Assembly (NCBI GenBank): GCA_018242665.1
Contig: JAFEBL010000022.1
Location: forward strand, 1 to 39,673
From: Nitrospira sp.
GTDB taxonomy: Bacteria; Nitrospirota; Nitrospiria; Nitrospirales; Nitrospiraceae
Length of the DNA: 39,673 bases
Direction of reading: 5' to 3'
Of the stretch, positions 26,349 to 34,209 are shown piece after piece. The number at the start of each line of letters is the position of its first letter. Position 1 is the stretch's first letter. The notes under the pieces are model-generated. The model saw only the letters and a list, made by a program, of their open reading frames with translations, had not been told where the DNA came from and made no database searches. Position numbers and translations under genes: made by a program.

Positions 26349-26675
26349 ATGCCAAAACCAAAACATCATATCCTTGTCTGCACCAACGCCCGTCCGCCGG
26401 GCCACCCGAAACCATCCTGCGGCGGCCAGGGTTCTGCACAATTGTTGATGAGCTTCAACATGGGACTCATGCAGCGCGGCATCATGCCGGGCGAAGTGCT
26501 GGTCACAGGTTCTTCCTGCCTGGGGCCCTGCGAGCAGGGCCCGACGGTCGTCGTCTATCCCGAAGGCACCTGGTATTCCAAGGTGACTGAAGCCGACGTC
26601 GCAACCATTCTCGATGAGCACATCAAGGGTGGAAAACCGGCCGAGAAACTGAATCCGGATTCGATCTGGAAATAG
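26349..26675 (+). CDS. Thioredoxin-fold [2Fe-2S] ferredoxin
   Basis: A 108-aa protein of the NuoE/Shethna-type thioredoxin-like ferredoxins. The four cluster cysteines are Cys11, Cys24, Cys57 and Cys61 (CTNARPPGHPKPSCGG and SCLGPCEQGP). It ends with SKVTEADVATILDEHIKGG, usual for the family. GAGG precedes the ATG. It acts as a cytoplasmic one-electron carrier; the partner is unknown. A palindromic repeat follows it. Confidence 0.92.
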   Translation: MPKPKHHILVCTNARPPGHPKPSCGGQGSAQLLMSFNMGLMQRGIMPGEVLVTGSSCLGPCEQGPTVVVYPEGTWYSKVTEADVATILDEHIKGGKPAEKLNPDSIWK

Positions 26676-26697
26676 CTCGAATCATCCTATTCTTCGA

Positions 26698-26818
26698 GGA
26701 TGATCAAAATGCCTTTCCAGCAAGGCCGCAGGCGACTCAAAACCGGAGGCGTACCCTCAGGGATACGTTGAGGATTTTGAGGAGCTGAGAACGACGCTGG
26801 AAGGCATTTTCATCATCC
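26698..26818 (+). repeat. Palindromic intergenic repeat, copy 1
   Basis: A 121-bp element bounded by GGATGAT/ATCATCC. Outer stem AAAATGCCTTtCCAGC pairs with GCTGGaAGGCATTTT. Inside are AAGGCCGCAGG, a central hairpin of the GTACCC-TCAG-GGGTAC type (here GGATAC on the right arm), and GAGAACG. It belongs to subtype A (CAAAACC/GGATTTTG inner arms). It ends 7 bases before the moaB-like ATG, so it would be that gene's leader. Confidence 0.9.
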
Positions 26819-26825
26819 GACCGCT

Positions 26826-27338
26826 ATGAACACCCCGAGCCACAAAGAACACAAACACCACGCCCCGCGTTCCGTGGCTTGCATGATCATCACCTGCAGC
26901 GATACCCGCACGCCGGAGACTGACACGAGCGGCCAGTTGATTCAGACGCTTCTGAAGGAGAATGGTCATACGGTCGCGGCCTATCATCTCGTCAAGGACG
27001 AGCCGGCGCAGATCACTGCACGGATCTCGGAAGGTGTGGCCAACGACTCCGTGCAGGCCATCATCATCAACGGCGGAACGGGAATCTCCCGGCGGGATTC
27101 GACGTTTGAAGCCGTTGACGCAATGCTGGAAAAACGCCTGGATGGATTCGGCGAAGTGTTTCGCTTCCTGACCTATCAGGAGATCGGCTCACCGGCCATC
27201 ATGAGCCGCGCCACCGCCGGCATCATCAAAGGCCACGTCCTCTTCTCCACCCCGGGCTCTGAAAACGCCGTACGCCTGGCGATGGAAAAACTCATCCTCC
27301 CCGAACTCGGTCATCTGGTTAAAGAACTCACAAAATAG
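26826..27338 (+). CDS. moaB: MoaB/Mog-family molybdenum cofactor protein
   Basis: A 170-aa molybdopterin-binding fold protein: IITCSDTRTPETDTSGQLI, then INGGTGISRRDSTFEAVD (MPT-binding loop) and FSTPGSENAVRLAMEK. MoaB/Mog adenylylates molybdopterin before molybdenum insertion. The palindromic repeat ends 7 bases before its ATG, and no Shine-Dalgarno is visible, so translation may be weak or structure-dependent. The assignment to MoaB over Mog is by length and the HKEH-rich N-terminus. Confidence 0.9.
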   Translation: MNTPSHKEHKHHAPRSVACMIITCSDTRTPETDTSGQLIQTLLKENGHTVAAYHLVKDEPAQITARISEGVANDSVQAIIINGGTGISRRDSTFEAVDAMLEKRLDGFGEVFRFLTYQEIGSPAIMSRATAGIIKGHVLFSTPGSENAVRLAMEKLILPELGHLVKELTK

Positions 27339-27457
27339 TAGGTCGTCAGCTTTCAGCAATCAGCCGTCAGGTTTTCGGGTTACTGCGAAGAAAGTGCGGT
27401 GAGCCGATGATTGTTGTTGCAGGCTAGCGGCTTTCGGCCGGTCGAGTGTCCGGCTGA

Positions 27458-27578
27458 TGATGCTCAAAACGGTTCGCCAGCAAGGCCGCAGGAAGCGCGG
27501 CGACTGAGGCGTACCCTTGCGGTACGTCGCAGGGAGCCGTGCGACCGAGAACAAAGCTGGCGACCGTTTTCAGCATCC
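27458..27578 (+). repeat. Palindromic intergenic repeat, copy 2
   Basis: Subtype B. Outer arms GATGCTcAAAACGGTtCGCCAGC and GCTGGCGaCCGTTTTcAGCATC. The inner part has GCGGCGACTGAGG and GTACGTCGCAGGGAG. It ends 2 bases before the minus-strand stop codon (TAA) of the CBS-domain gene. Confidence 0.9.
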
Positions 27579-27580
27579 GA

Positions 27581-28015
27581 TTAGTCCTGTGAGATCTTCG
27601 GTTCAGAATACGTCTGCTTATCGGCCAGTTTCGACTGCGCATACCGCTTGTAGTGCATCAAAAGATCGCGCACCGACACCACCCCCACAATTGCCCCACC
27701 CTTGGTCACCGCGAGATGCCGTACGCCGAGATCGCCCATCATGTCCTGGGCATCATCGACCTCCTGATTGCTCTCGATGGTGCACAGCGGCGAGCTCATC
27801 ACCTGTTCGACGGTGAGCTTCCCCACGTCTTGATTGGTGGCCAACCCCTTCCGGACGAGATCCGTGTCGGTGACGATGCCGACGTGATTTTTCCCCTTCT
27901 TGATCAGAAGAGAGCTAACCCGCAGAGTTTTCATCTTCTTTGCCGCGCCGCGAACGGACGTCGTCGGACCGATGCTCTGAGGTTTCTTGTTCATGATTTG
28001 CGACACTGTTGCCAT
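27581..28015 (-). CDS. Two-CBS-domain protein
   Basis: A 144-aa paralog of the CBS protein in the hem operon. The first CBS motif spans about residues 5-60 (VGIVTDTDLVRKGL) and the second about 68-122 (IVGVVSVRDLLMHY). A polar 20-residue tail follows. Likely an adenosyl-ligand sensor; the target is unknown. AAAGG lies 9 bases before the ATG. It starts about 50 bases after the stop of the MDR dehydrogenase and could be co-transcribed with it. Confidence 0.88.
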   Translation of the reverse strand: MATVSQIMNKKPQSIGPTTSVRGAAKKMKTLRVSSLLIKKGKNHVGIVTDTDLVRKGLATNQDVGKLTVEQVMSSPLCTIESNQEVDDAQDMMGDLGVRHLAVTKGGAIVGVVSVRDLLMHYKRYAQSKLADKQTYSEPKISQD

Positions 28016-28064
28016 ACCACATACCTTTCTGCCCGTTGGGACATCAGAACTAATAAAGACATAC

Positions 28065-29096
28065 TTACGAAACAGTCAGCACGATCTTACCAAAAAACTT
28101 CCGATTCAAAAGATATTCTTGCGCACCTTTGGCCTCGGACAAAGGAAAGGTCCGATCAATGACCGGCCGCAACCGCCCCTCACCGACCAGATGAGCCGCC
28201 TTCAGCAACTCACTCTGCGATCCCATATACGAACCCTTGATCGTGAGTTGCCGCGAATACACATAGCGCAGGTCGAGCTTCACCTCCGCCCCCGTCGTCG
28301 CGCCGCAGGTGACCAGGCGCCCGCCCTTCGCGAGGGAATCGATGCACTGCGTCCAGACCTCCGGCCCGATGTGTTCGATCACCACATCCACGCCTCGGCG
28401 ATGCGTCAGTTCACGCACGCGCTGATTCACCTGTTCTCGACCATGATGGATGACCTCATCGGCCCCCAATGCTTTGGCTTTGGCGATTTTCTCGTCGCTG
28501 CCGACGGTAGTAAACACGCGGGCACCAGCCAGTTTCGCCATCTGGATCGCCATATGCCCGACTCCGCTGCCTGCACCCATGATCAACACGTCTTCACCCG
28601 GTCGCACGTCGGCAAGCCCGAATAACATGTGCCAGGCCGTCACGGACACCAGCGGAAATGCCGCGGCCTCCTCAAAGGACAAGGCTCCGGGAATCGGATA
28701 CACATTTCGCGCGGGTACCTTCACATATTCCGCGTACCCACCATGGCACATGGCCCCGATCAACCCGTATGCCCGGCACATGTTGTCACGACCGCCCACA
28801 CACTGCTCGCATCGACCACAGCCGATGCCCGGCGAAACGAAGACCCGTTCGCCCTCGGCCACGCCCTCCACATGAGAGCCGATCTGCTGCACGACGCCGG
28901 ACACATCGGAACCCGAGATGTGCGGGAGCGGCATCGGATAAGCAGGACTCCCCTGCCGGATCCAAATGTCCAGATGGTTCAACGCGCAGGCCTTGACCCG
29001 CACCAGCACCTCATCGACGCCGATGGTCGGCATCGGCATCTCCTGGTACTGCAGCTTTCCCGGCCCACCGTGCTCGTGGAAGACAACCGCGTTCAT
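28065..29096 (-). CDS. Zinc-type medium-chain alcohol dehydrogenase / quinone oxidoreductase family
   Basis: A 343-aa MDR enzyme. The N-terminal GroES-like domain has HLDIWIRQG, then ISGSDVSGVVQQIGSHV. Four structural-zinc cysteines lie in SPGIGCGRCEQCVGGRDNMC. The Rossmann domain shows GAGSGVGHMAIQMAKLAG, and the VIEHIGPEVW segment follows. The start MNAVVFHEHGG has AAAGGA just upstream; an ATG 24 codons earlier reaches into repeat copy 3 and is rejected. Substrate not determinable; NADP preference is inferred. Confidence 0.9.
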   Translation of the reverse strand: MNAVVFHEHGGPGKLQYQEMPMPTIGVDEVLVRVKACALNHLDIWIRQGSPAYPMPLPHISGSDVSGVVQQIGSHVEGVAEGERVFVSPGIGCGRCEQCVGGRDNMCRAYGLIGAMCHGGYAEYVKVPARNVYPIPGALSFEEAAAFPLVSVTAWHMLFGLADVRPGEDVLIMGAGSGVGHMAIQMAKLAGARVFTTVGSDEKIAKAKALGADEVIHHGREQVNQRVRELTHRRGVDVVIEHIGPEVWTQCIDSLAKGGRLVTCGATTGAEVKLDLRYVYSRQLTIKGSYMGSQSELLKAAHLVGEGRLRPVIDRTFPLSEAKGAQEYLLNRKFFGKIVLTVS

Positions 29097-29157
29097 CTGG
29101 TTCCTTTCACGCAATTCATTGCCACATTGCGGAGTACACCCATTAATGATTCCCCAC

Positions 29158-29280
29158 AGGATGATCAAAGCGCCATGTCACAAGGCCGCAGGGAGTGCGG
29201 CGACTGAGTCGTACCCTCGCGGGTACGTCGCAAGGAGACGTACGACTGAGAACGCGGTGAGATGGCGTTTTCATCATCCT
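29158..29280 (+). repeat. Palindromic intergenic repeat, copy 3
   Basis: Subtype B. AGGATGATcAAAgCGCCATgTCAC pairs with GTGAgATGGCGTTTTcATCATCCT. The central GTACCC-TCGC-GGGTAC hairpin is perfect. It ends 1 base before the minus-strand stop (TAG) of the PhzF-like gene. Confidence 0.92.
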
Positions 29281-29281
29281 G

Positions 29282-30211
29282 CTAGAAACTCAGCGTTCCT
29301 TCCACCACCAACACCGACTCCCCGCCGACCATCACCCCTTGAATCGCATCGTCGTCGGAATTGACCTGAATCAAAATGCGTGAGGGACGATCGATCTCAT
29401 ACCCCTGCTCCGCGATAATCTCGGTTTCCGGCCTGATATCTACCACCCCGTGCTGCACAAGATACGCGCCCAACGCACCGCTGGCGCTCCCGGTCGCCGG
29501 ATCTTCCACGATGCCGATCAACGGGGCGAACATCCGCGTATGAACAGTGGAGGATTGCTCCACCGTCATGGTGCTGAACACCATCATGCCGTTGGCGCCA
29601 TACTGTTGGGACAACTCGGCAATGGCCGCCACATCAGGCACGATTGACCGCACTGCCGTCAGTGTCCGCACCGGCACGATGATCACCGGCAATCCTGTCG
29701 AGACCACCTGTACTGGAAAACGGGTCTCGGTGATGGCCGACTTGTTGATGCCTAGTGCGCGCGCAATCGCAAACAGCGCTTCAGGCTCTTCGATCACATC
29801 CAGAAACTCCGGGCTTGGTTGCGCCATGACCACACGTTCGACTACGCCATCGTGCGTATGGATATCCACGGGGAAGAGGCCGAGATTGCACTCCTGCAAG
29901 AGGCGCGTCGACGGCTCCCGAAGCGCGAGCCTGCCTAAGCTGCCGAGCACAAAGAAGGTGCCGATGACGGGATGGCCGGCGAAGGGAATTTCCTGCGTCG
30001 GCGTGAAGATGCGCATCTTGACGACGGCGGCCTGGTCGGTCGGCGGAAAGACAAAGACCGTTTCAGACAGGTTCATCTCGCGAGCGATTCGCTGGAGTTC
30101 CTCATCCGTCAATCCATCGGCGTCGGGAAACACCGCCACCGGATTGCCACCGAATGGTTCATCAGTAAACACGTCGGCTTGGTAGAACTGCAAGCGCTTC
30201 TGGCCTGGCAT
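29282..30211 (-). CDS. PhzF-family isomerase-like protein
   Basis: A 309-aa PhzF/diaminopimelate-epimerase-fold protein. YQADVFTDEPFGGNPVAVF and MNLSETVFVF (Glu50, the catalytic acid of PhzF) are in the first half. FAGHPVIGTFFVLG and PATGSASGALGAYLV mark the second. Stand-alone PhzF homologs are common and do not imply phenazine production; no other phz genes are near. GGGGAGG precedes the ATG. The stop codon abuts repeat copy 3. Confidence 0.93.
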   Translation of the reverse strand: MPGQKRLQFYQADVFTDEPFGGNPVAVFPDADGLTDEELQRIAREMNLSETVFVFPPTDQAAVVKMRIFTPTQEIPFAGHPVIGTFFVLGSLGRLALREPSTRLLQECNLGLFPVDIHTHDGVVERVVMAQPSPEFLDVIEEPEALFAIARALGINKSAITETRFPVQVVSTGLPVIIVPVRTLTAVRSIVPDVAAIAELSQQYGANGMMVFSTMTVEQSSTVHTRMFAPLIGIVEDPATGSASGALGAYLVQHGVVDIRPETEIIAEQGYEIDRPSRILIQVNSDDDAIQGVMVGGESVLVVEGTLSF

Positions 30212-30352
30212 AACCTCCCCATCGTGATGCTGGCGGCATGTTGCCCCGAGTCGGCATTTTTTGCAAGAGGGAGACCGAGTGATACAAAACAGCAGGTAGG
30301 AATTCCGTAAGCAGGAGGGGTGCCTACATTCAACTCTCTCAGATTGATGTGT

Positions 30353-30478
30353 GCAGACTGCTCAAAACGGCGTCCCGCGAGGCCGCAGGCGAGTCGAAAC
30401 CGGAGCCGTACCCTCAGGGGTACGTTGAGGATTTCGGCGAGCCGAGAACGACGCGGGAGGTCGTTTTCAGCCGCCTGC
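30353..30478 (+). repeat. Palindromic intergenic repeat, copy 4
   Basis: Subtype A with a divergent tip: GCAG-actgc-TCAAAACG pairs with CGTTTTCA-gccgc-CTGC, then CCCGC with GCGGG. The inner arms are CGAAACC/GGATTTCG, a matched change from copy 5. Its last base is the first base of the minus-strand stop codon (TAG, 30478-30480) of the small radical SAM gene. Confidence 0.9.
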
Positions 30479-31728
30479 TAAACTGGCCGGGGGATGGCTT
30501 CGTATGCACCCCTCAACGGATTGTTGAGGTATTGCTCCACGTAATTCTGGAGCGACCCGTGGCGGTAGAGCTGTTGATTGGCAAAGCGGGTGTCAATCTT
30601 ATGGAGTACCTTCACGCGCACACCGGTTTTTTTCGTAAACTGTTCCAGGCTCACGCCGGTGATATCGGTATAAGGGCCGCGCCCCGATTGCATGATGCAT
30701 TTGGGCACGTGAATGACTTTTTCCTTCGTCAACCGACGCGCGATATCGTCGAAGGTCAGGAGCACCGTACAATCGGAGTCGCCGCTGAGCAAGGCATTCG
30801 GGACGTAGAGAAACTTCGCGCGATTCTTCCGGAACATGGTCAGAATCTTGTGGACACTCCCCGCCATCACCACCGTATCCTTCTTCTCCAATTCCAACGA
30901 ATCGAACAGGCTGACGATGCGGCGGCGGCTCAAGAATGCCGTGGTGTAGGACTCGGTGTGAATGGTCTGCAGATTCGGCAAGCCCAGGTGATAGATTCGC
31001 GTCGCTTCGTCAGGCAGAAACGTTCGCCCCTGCCGCATGAGCGAGGCCGTCTCTTCTTTCAGGCCGCGCACCGGCGTGAGCGTCCCCATCCACAACACAC
31101 AGTGCTGGTTGATCGCGGAAATCGTCGCCGCATCCTTCGACATCGTGTGTTGGTCGAACGCGTAGAAATTGGCGGACGACACGGCAGGGCCATCCAACAC
31201 CTTCATGAGATGTTTGATGGACGGCGCATGCGGCATCAGCCGCTGCCGGTAGTCGCTGAGCGTGATGACCGACAGTTCAAAGTTGATCCGGCCCGGATAC
31301 TGCGCCACCAGTTGGTGAATTTTGGGCACATGCACAAACCCGACGGTAAAAAACTGAATGCTCTTGTCGGTGTATTTCAGAAAGTCTTCGACCCACTCCA
31401 TCGCCTTGGGGTGAAGGAAGAGATCGGTCCACTCCATGAACTCGTTGCCGCCGAGACACCAGAACTGCGTCGGGTCGGTCGGTTTCCGGCTGATGTACTC
31501 AAGGATGAACTTCCAATCCTCATCACTGGTCTTGGGTGGATCGAGCGTTTCGCGGTAGGAGTGGTCGAGCTCGTAGCAGAACTCGCATTTGACCGGACAA
31601 TCACGGCCGAGACTCAGGGGAATTTTCCCCGCATCCATTTCTCTGACGAGCACCTGCCGATAGTCGGTGCGATCTTTGAAGATCGGGGTCGGCTGAAAAA
31701 TCGGGAGAGTGGTGGCCACAGGTGACAT
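30478..31728 (-). CDS. Radical SAM protein of unknown function
   Basis: A 416-aa protein with a canonical CX3CX2C cluster motif, Cys44-Cys48-Cys51 in GRDCPVKCEFCYELD, so it is expected to bind a [4Fe-4S] cluster and SAM. WCLGGNEFMEW may be the GGE-like SAM contact (GGNE). The C-terminal 150 residues contain LLSGDSDCTVLLTFDDIARR and resemble no family I know. No second cysteine-rich (SPASM) region is present. It lies on the same strand as the two large radical SAM genes but is separated by a small plus-strand gene and a repeat. AGGCAGGGG precedes the ATG. Confidence 0.85.
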   Translation of the reverse strand: MSPVATTLPIFQPTPIFKDRTDYRQVLVREMDAGKIPLSLGRDCPVKCEFCYELDHSYRETLDPPKTSDEDWKFILEYISRKPTDPTQFWCLGGNEFMEWTDLFLHPKAMEWVEDFLKYTDKSIQFFTVGFVHVPKIHQLVAQYPGRINFELSVITLSDYRQRLMPHAPSIKHLMKVLDGPAVSSANFYAFDQHTMSKDAATISAINQHCVLWMGTLTPVRGLKEETASLMRQGRTFLPDEATRIYHLGLPNLQTIHTESYTTAFLSRRRIVSLFDSLELEKKDTVVMAGSVHKILTMFRKNRAKFLYVPNALLSGDSDCTVLLTFDDIARRLTKEKVIHVPKCIMQSGRGPYTDITGVSLEQFTKKTGVRVKVLHKIDTRFANQQLYRHGSLQNYVEQYLNNPLRGAYEAIPRPV

Positions 31729-31800
31729 CCCCTGCCTGTCGCCGCACGGGCGACGAGGGCTCCATTGACAATGTCAGGATCGAACCGGGAAACTTCCGCT

Positions 31801-32064
31801 ATGACCGACGACCGGCTGGCCCAGGCTTTGGCGCTGTTCTCACTCTCACAGCCCTACACCCTCGAACAACTCAACCAGCAGCGCGCCGCTCTTCTCCACA
31901 CCTGGGCGCCTCAGCGGTACGCCAACCTCACGAACAACCCTAAAAAATATATGCAGGCCTATACAAAAGCCGAGGAGATGACTCGCCTCGTCGAAGCCTC
32001 ATACGCCCTGCTCTCGTCCCTGCTCAACACCAACCGGGCAGCTGGCGATCATCACTCCTCATGA
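31801..32064 (+). CDS. Small protein with degenerate J-domain-like pattern
   Basis: An 87-aa protein from MTDDRLAQALALFSLSQPYT. LNQQRAALLHTWAPQRYANL, then KAEEMTRLVEASYALLSSLL, follows the helix II - loop - helix III layout of DnaJ J-domains. The HPD tripeptide that stimulates Hsp70 is replaced (WAPQR instead of WHPDR). In-frame starts at 31765 (TTG) and 31771 (ATG) are alternatives. The gene is divergent from the radical SAM gene and convergent with the next one. The assignment is by eye and tentative. Confidence 0.55.
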   Translation: MTDDRLAQALALFSLSQPYTLEQLNQQRAALLHTWAPQRYANLTNNPKKYMQAYTKAEEMTRLVEASYALLSSLLNTNRAAGDHHSS

Positions 32065-32089
32065 CCGACATCCGGCAAGCTGTTGCTAC

Positions 32090-32213
32090 CCGGATGATCA
32101 AAACGGCTTCCCGCTAGGCCGCAGGCGAGTCAAAACCGGAGGCGTACCCTCAGGGGTACGTTGAGGATTTTGACGAGTCGAGAACGACGTGGGAGGTCGT
32201 TTTCATCATCCGG
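32090..32213 (+). repeat. Palindromic intergenic repeat, copy 5
   Basis: Subtype A. CCGGATGATcAAAACG pairs with CGTTTTcATCATCCGG, then TCCCGC with GTGGGA. The central GTACCC-TCAG-GGGTAC is perfect and CAAAACC faces GGATTTTG. It ends 1 base before the minus-strand stop (TAG) of the large radical SAM gene. Confidence 0.92.
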
Positions 32214-32214
32214 C

Positions 32215-34185
32215 CTACTCGACGCCGTGGGAGACCACTCGTGAGAGCGTCGTCTCCCCGTCCTTTTCTCCTGCCCCCTCAGCGACAGCCATCGGCCAGG
32301 TGACGAGACCAGACACGCCTTCAGTCGCCGCGCCGTCTTTCGTGGCCGCATAAATCTGCGGTAGCTTGTTCGTACCGAACTTGGAGATGTAAAGGAACAC
32401 GTGTTCGCGGCTGTTGACCCGCACAGCCCAGGGCTGAAAGTCGTTCTTATAAAACTCTTCGCAGAGCTGCATCGCGTCGAGACAGGAAATGCCCACCGGC
32501 TCATTCAGCGTGTAATAGTAATCCAGCGGCAGGTCGTACTCCTCCTGCTTATGGATCGTGATGCCGAACTTGTCCGGATTGCGCACCATCGGTGTGTGGC
32601 GGTAGGCCACGAAATAAAAGAGCTCGACCGAATGGATCACCGGCTGATTGTCGATGACGAACTGCCGCGTCTCCAGCGCCTCGTCGCGGGTCTCGCCCGG
32701 GAATCCATAAAACGCCATCACGTGATTCCAGATTCCCGCCTTGGCCGCCTGATGCAGATTGTTCTGGATCACGCTCTTCCGCGCATGTTTGTCCATGAGA
32801 TTCAGGACGCGCTCGTTCGCCGACTCCATGCCGTAGTACAAGGTGCAGCAGCCGGCCTTCGCCGCGAGGTCCCAAATCGCCTGGTCCTGCAAGGTTTCCT
32901 CGAAGCGGATCAACGTCGTCCACTTGATGCCGATATTCCGATCCACAAGCAATTGCGACACCTTCTTGAACAGAGCGGGCGGATAGGATTCGTCCGAAAA
33001 CAGGAAGTGACGGCAATTGTACTTATCCCGCAACGCAGTCACCTGGTCCACCACATGCTGCGCGCTCATGCCGCGGTACTGGTCGAAGTAGCCCTGTCCG
33101 TGATCGCAGAACGTGCACCGACCCCAGTAGCAGCCGCGCGTGGCCAGGTATGGAATAATTCGCTCGGGAACGAAATACTTATCCAGCGGCAACCCGTCAA
33201 AATCCGGCAGCGGCAAGGCCGAGGTCTTTTCCGTATAGACTTCCTTGCTCTGCTTCACACCCTCCGCATCGTGATACATGAGATTGGGCACCTGCTCCAT
33301 TGCCCGCTGGCCGTTCACGGCCTCCAGGTACCAGAGCAGCGCATGTTCGCCTTCGTACAAAATCGCCGCGTCGAACACCTCGGTAAAGAACCGCTCGTGG
33401 TGCGCCCATTCTTCCTGCAGCCGCGTGACGACATTGCCGCCGATCACCACGCGGATCTCCGGAAAACTTTCCTTGATCATCTTGCAGAACGTGAGACCGG
33501 CCATCAGCTGCATTTGCGTGCCAATGGAGATGCCGATCACCGCCGGCTTTTCCTTGCTCACGCTGGGCAGCACTAATTGATTGCAGATGTCGCGGTAGAC
33601 GTTCACCTGCTCATCGTCGAGGCAGGCGAACACTTCCTTCGACACGCCGGGCCGGTAGCCGAGATTACTTTCCATCGGGTAAAACACGAGCGAGGCCGGA
33701 TAGTAGGCGGCGGAAATGTACTGCATCGCTTCGCGGAACGTATTGAGGGCGCGCTCCAACTTCTCCGCTTCGTAGAAGCGCTCGCCACGCACAACCAGCT
33801 TGGCATCTTCGGCCCGCTCCGCGAGATCGAATACGTCCACGGCATAAGCATCTTCCAGCACCGCTTTCTGGCTGGCTTCCTGGTCGGTCAGCGTCCCGGC
33901 CTTCTCCTTGTCCTGGAGCGGCTTGAGGAGCATGCCCAGGCGGCCCTTCACCCAGATCAGAAACTCCATGCTGAAGAAGTGATCGTACATCTCGATGTTG
34001 ATGTCGCGCTGCACCACGGTATGCCCGGCTTCGCGCAACACGGCCGTCAACATCGGCAAGGCAAGGTACGGCGCCGTCGGCACCCATTCGGGCGGAAACA
34101 GCAACATGACCTTCGACTGCTTCCGATCTTCCTTTTTGATCGGCGTCAGGCCATCGATTTGGACGAGACCGTTGCTACTGCTCAT
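32215..34185 (-). CDS. B12-binding-type radical SAM protein, paralog 1
   Basis: A 656-aa protein. Residues about 25-320 form an enlarged B12-binding-like Rossmann region (VMLLFPPEWVPTAPYLALPM, AGHTVVQRDIN, VIGISIGTQMQ, VVIGGNVVTRL) with a helical insertion of about 100 residues. No DXHXXG lower-ligand motif is seen. The radical SAM domain follows, with Cys352, Cys357 and Cys360 in RGCYWGRCTFCDH, a CX4CX2C spacing. YYGMESANERVLNLMDK and YGFPGETRDEAL are typical of the methylase-like class. The product is unknown. AGGTGA precedes the ATG. It starts 24 bases after the paralog's stop. Confidence 0.9.
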   Translation of the reverse strand: MSSSNGLVQIDGLTPIKKEDRKQSKVMLLFPPEWVPTAPYLALPMLTAVLREAGHTVVQRDINIEMYDHFFSMEFLIWVKGRLGMLLKPLQDKEKAGTLTDQEASQKAVLEDAYAVDVFDLAERAEDAKLVVRGERFYEAEKLERALNTFREAMQYISAAYYPASLVFYPMESNLGYRPGVSKEVFACLDDEQVNVYRDICNQLVLPSVSKEKPAVIGISIGTQMQLMAGLTFCKMIKESFPEIRVVIGGNVVTRLQEEWAHHERFFTEVFDAAILYEGEHALLWYLEAVNGQRAMEQVPNLMYHDAEGVKQSKEVYTEKTSALPLPDFDGLPLDKYFVPERIIPYLATRGCYWGRCTFCDHGQGYFDQYRGMSAQHVVDQVTALRDKYNCRHFLFSDESYPPALFKKVSQLLVDRNIGIKWTTLIRFEETLQDQAIWDLAAKAGCCTLYYGMESANERVLNLMDKHARKSVIQNNLHQAAKAGIWNHVMAFYGFPGETRDEALETRQFVIDNQPVIHSVELFYFVAYRHTPMVRNPDKFGITIHKQEEYDLPLDYYYTLNEPVGISCLDAMQLCEEFYKNDFQPWAVRVNSREHVFLYISKFGTNKLPQIYAATKDGAATEGVSGLVTWPMAVAEGAGEKDGETTLSRVVSHGVE

Positions 34186-34209
34186 GACCGGTCACCTGCT
34201 TCCTGCCCA

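Noticed and set aside
30349-31725. 458-codon plus-strand frame opposite the small radical SAM gene
   Set aside because: It is the antisense shadow of a gene with a clear CX3CX2C motif and starts inside repeat copy 4; no family-like sequence.
26698-32213. CRISPR array from the repeated sequences
   Set aside because: The copies are ~120 bp palindromes spaced irregularly by whole genes; there are no short regular repeats or spacers.
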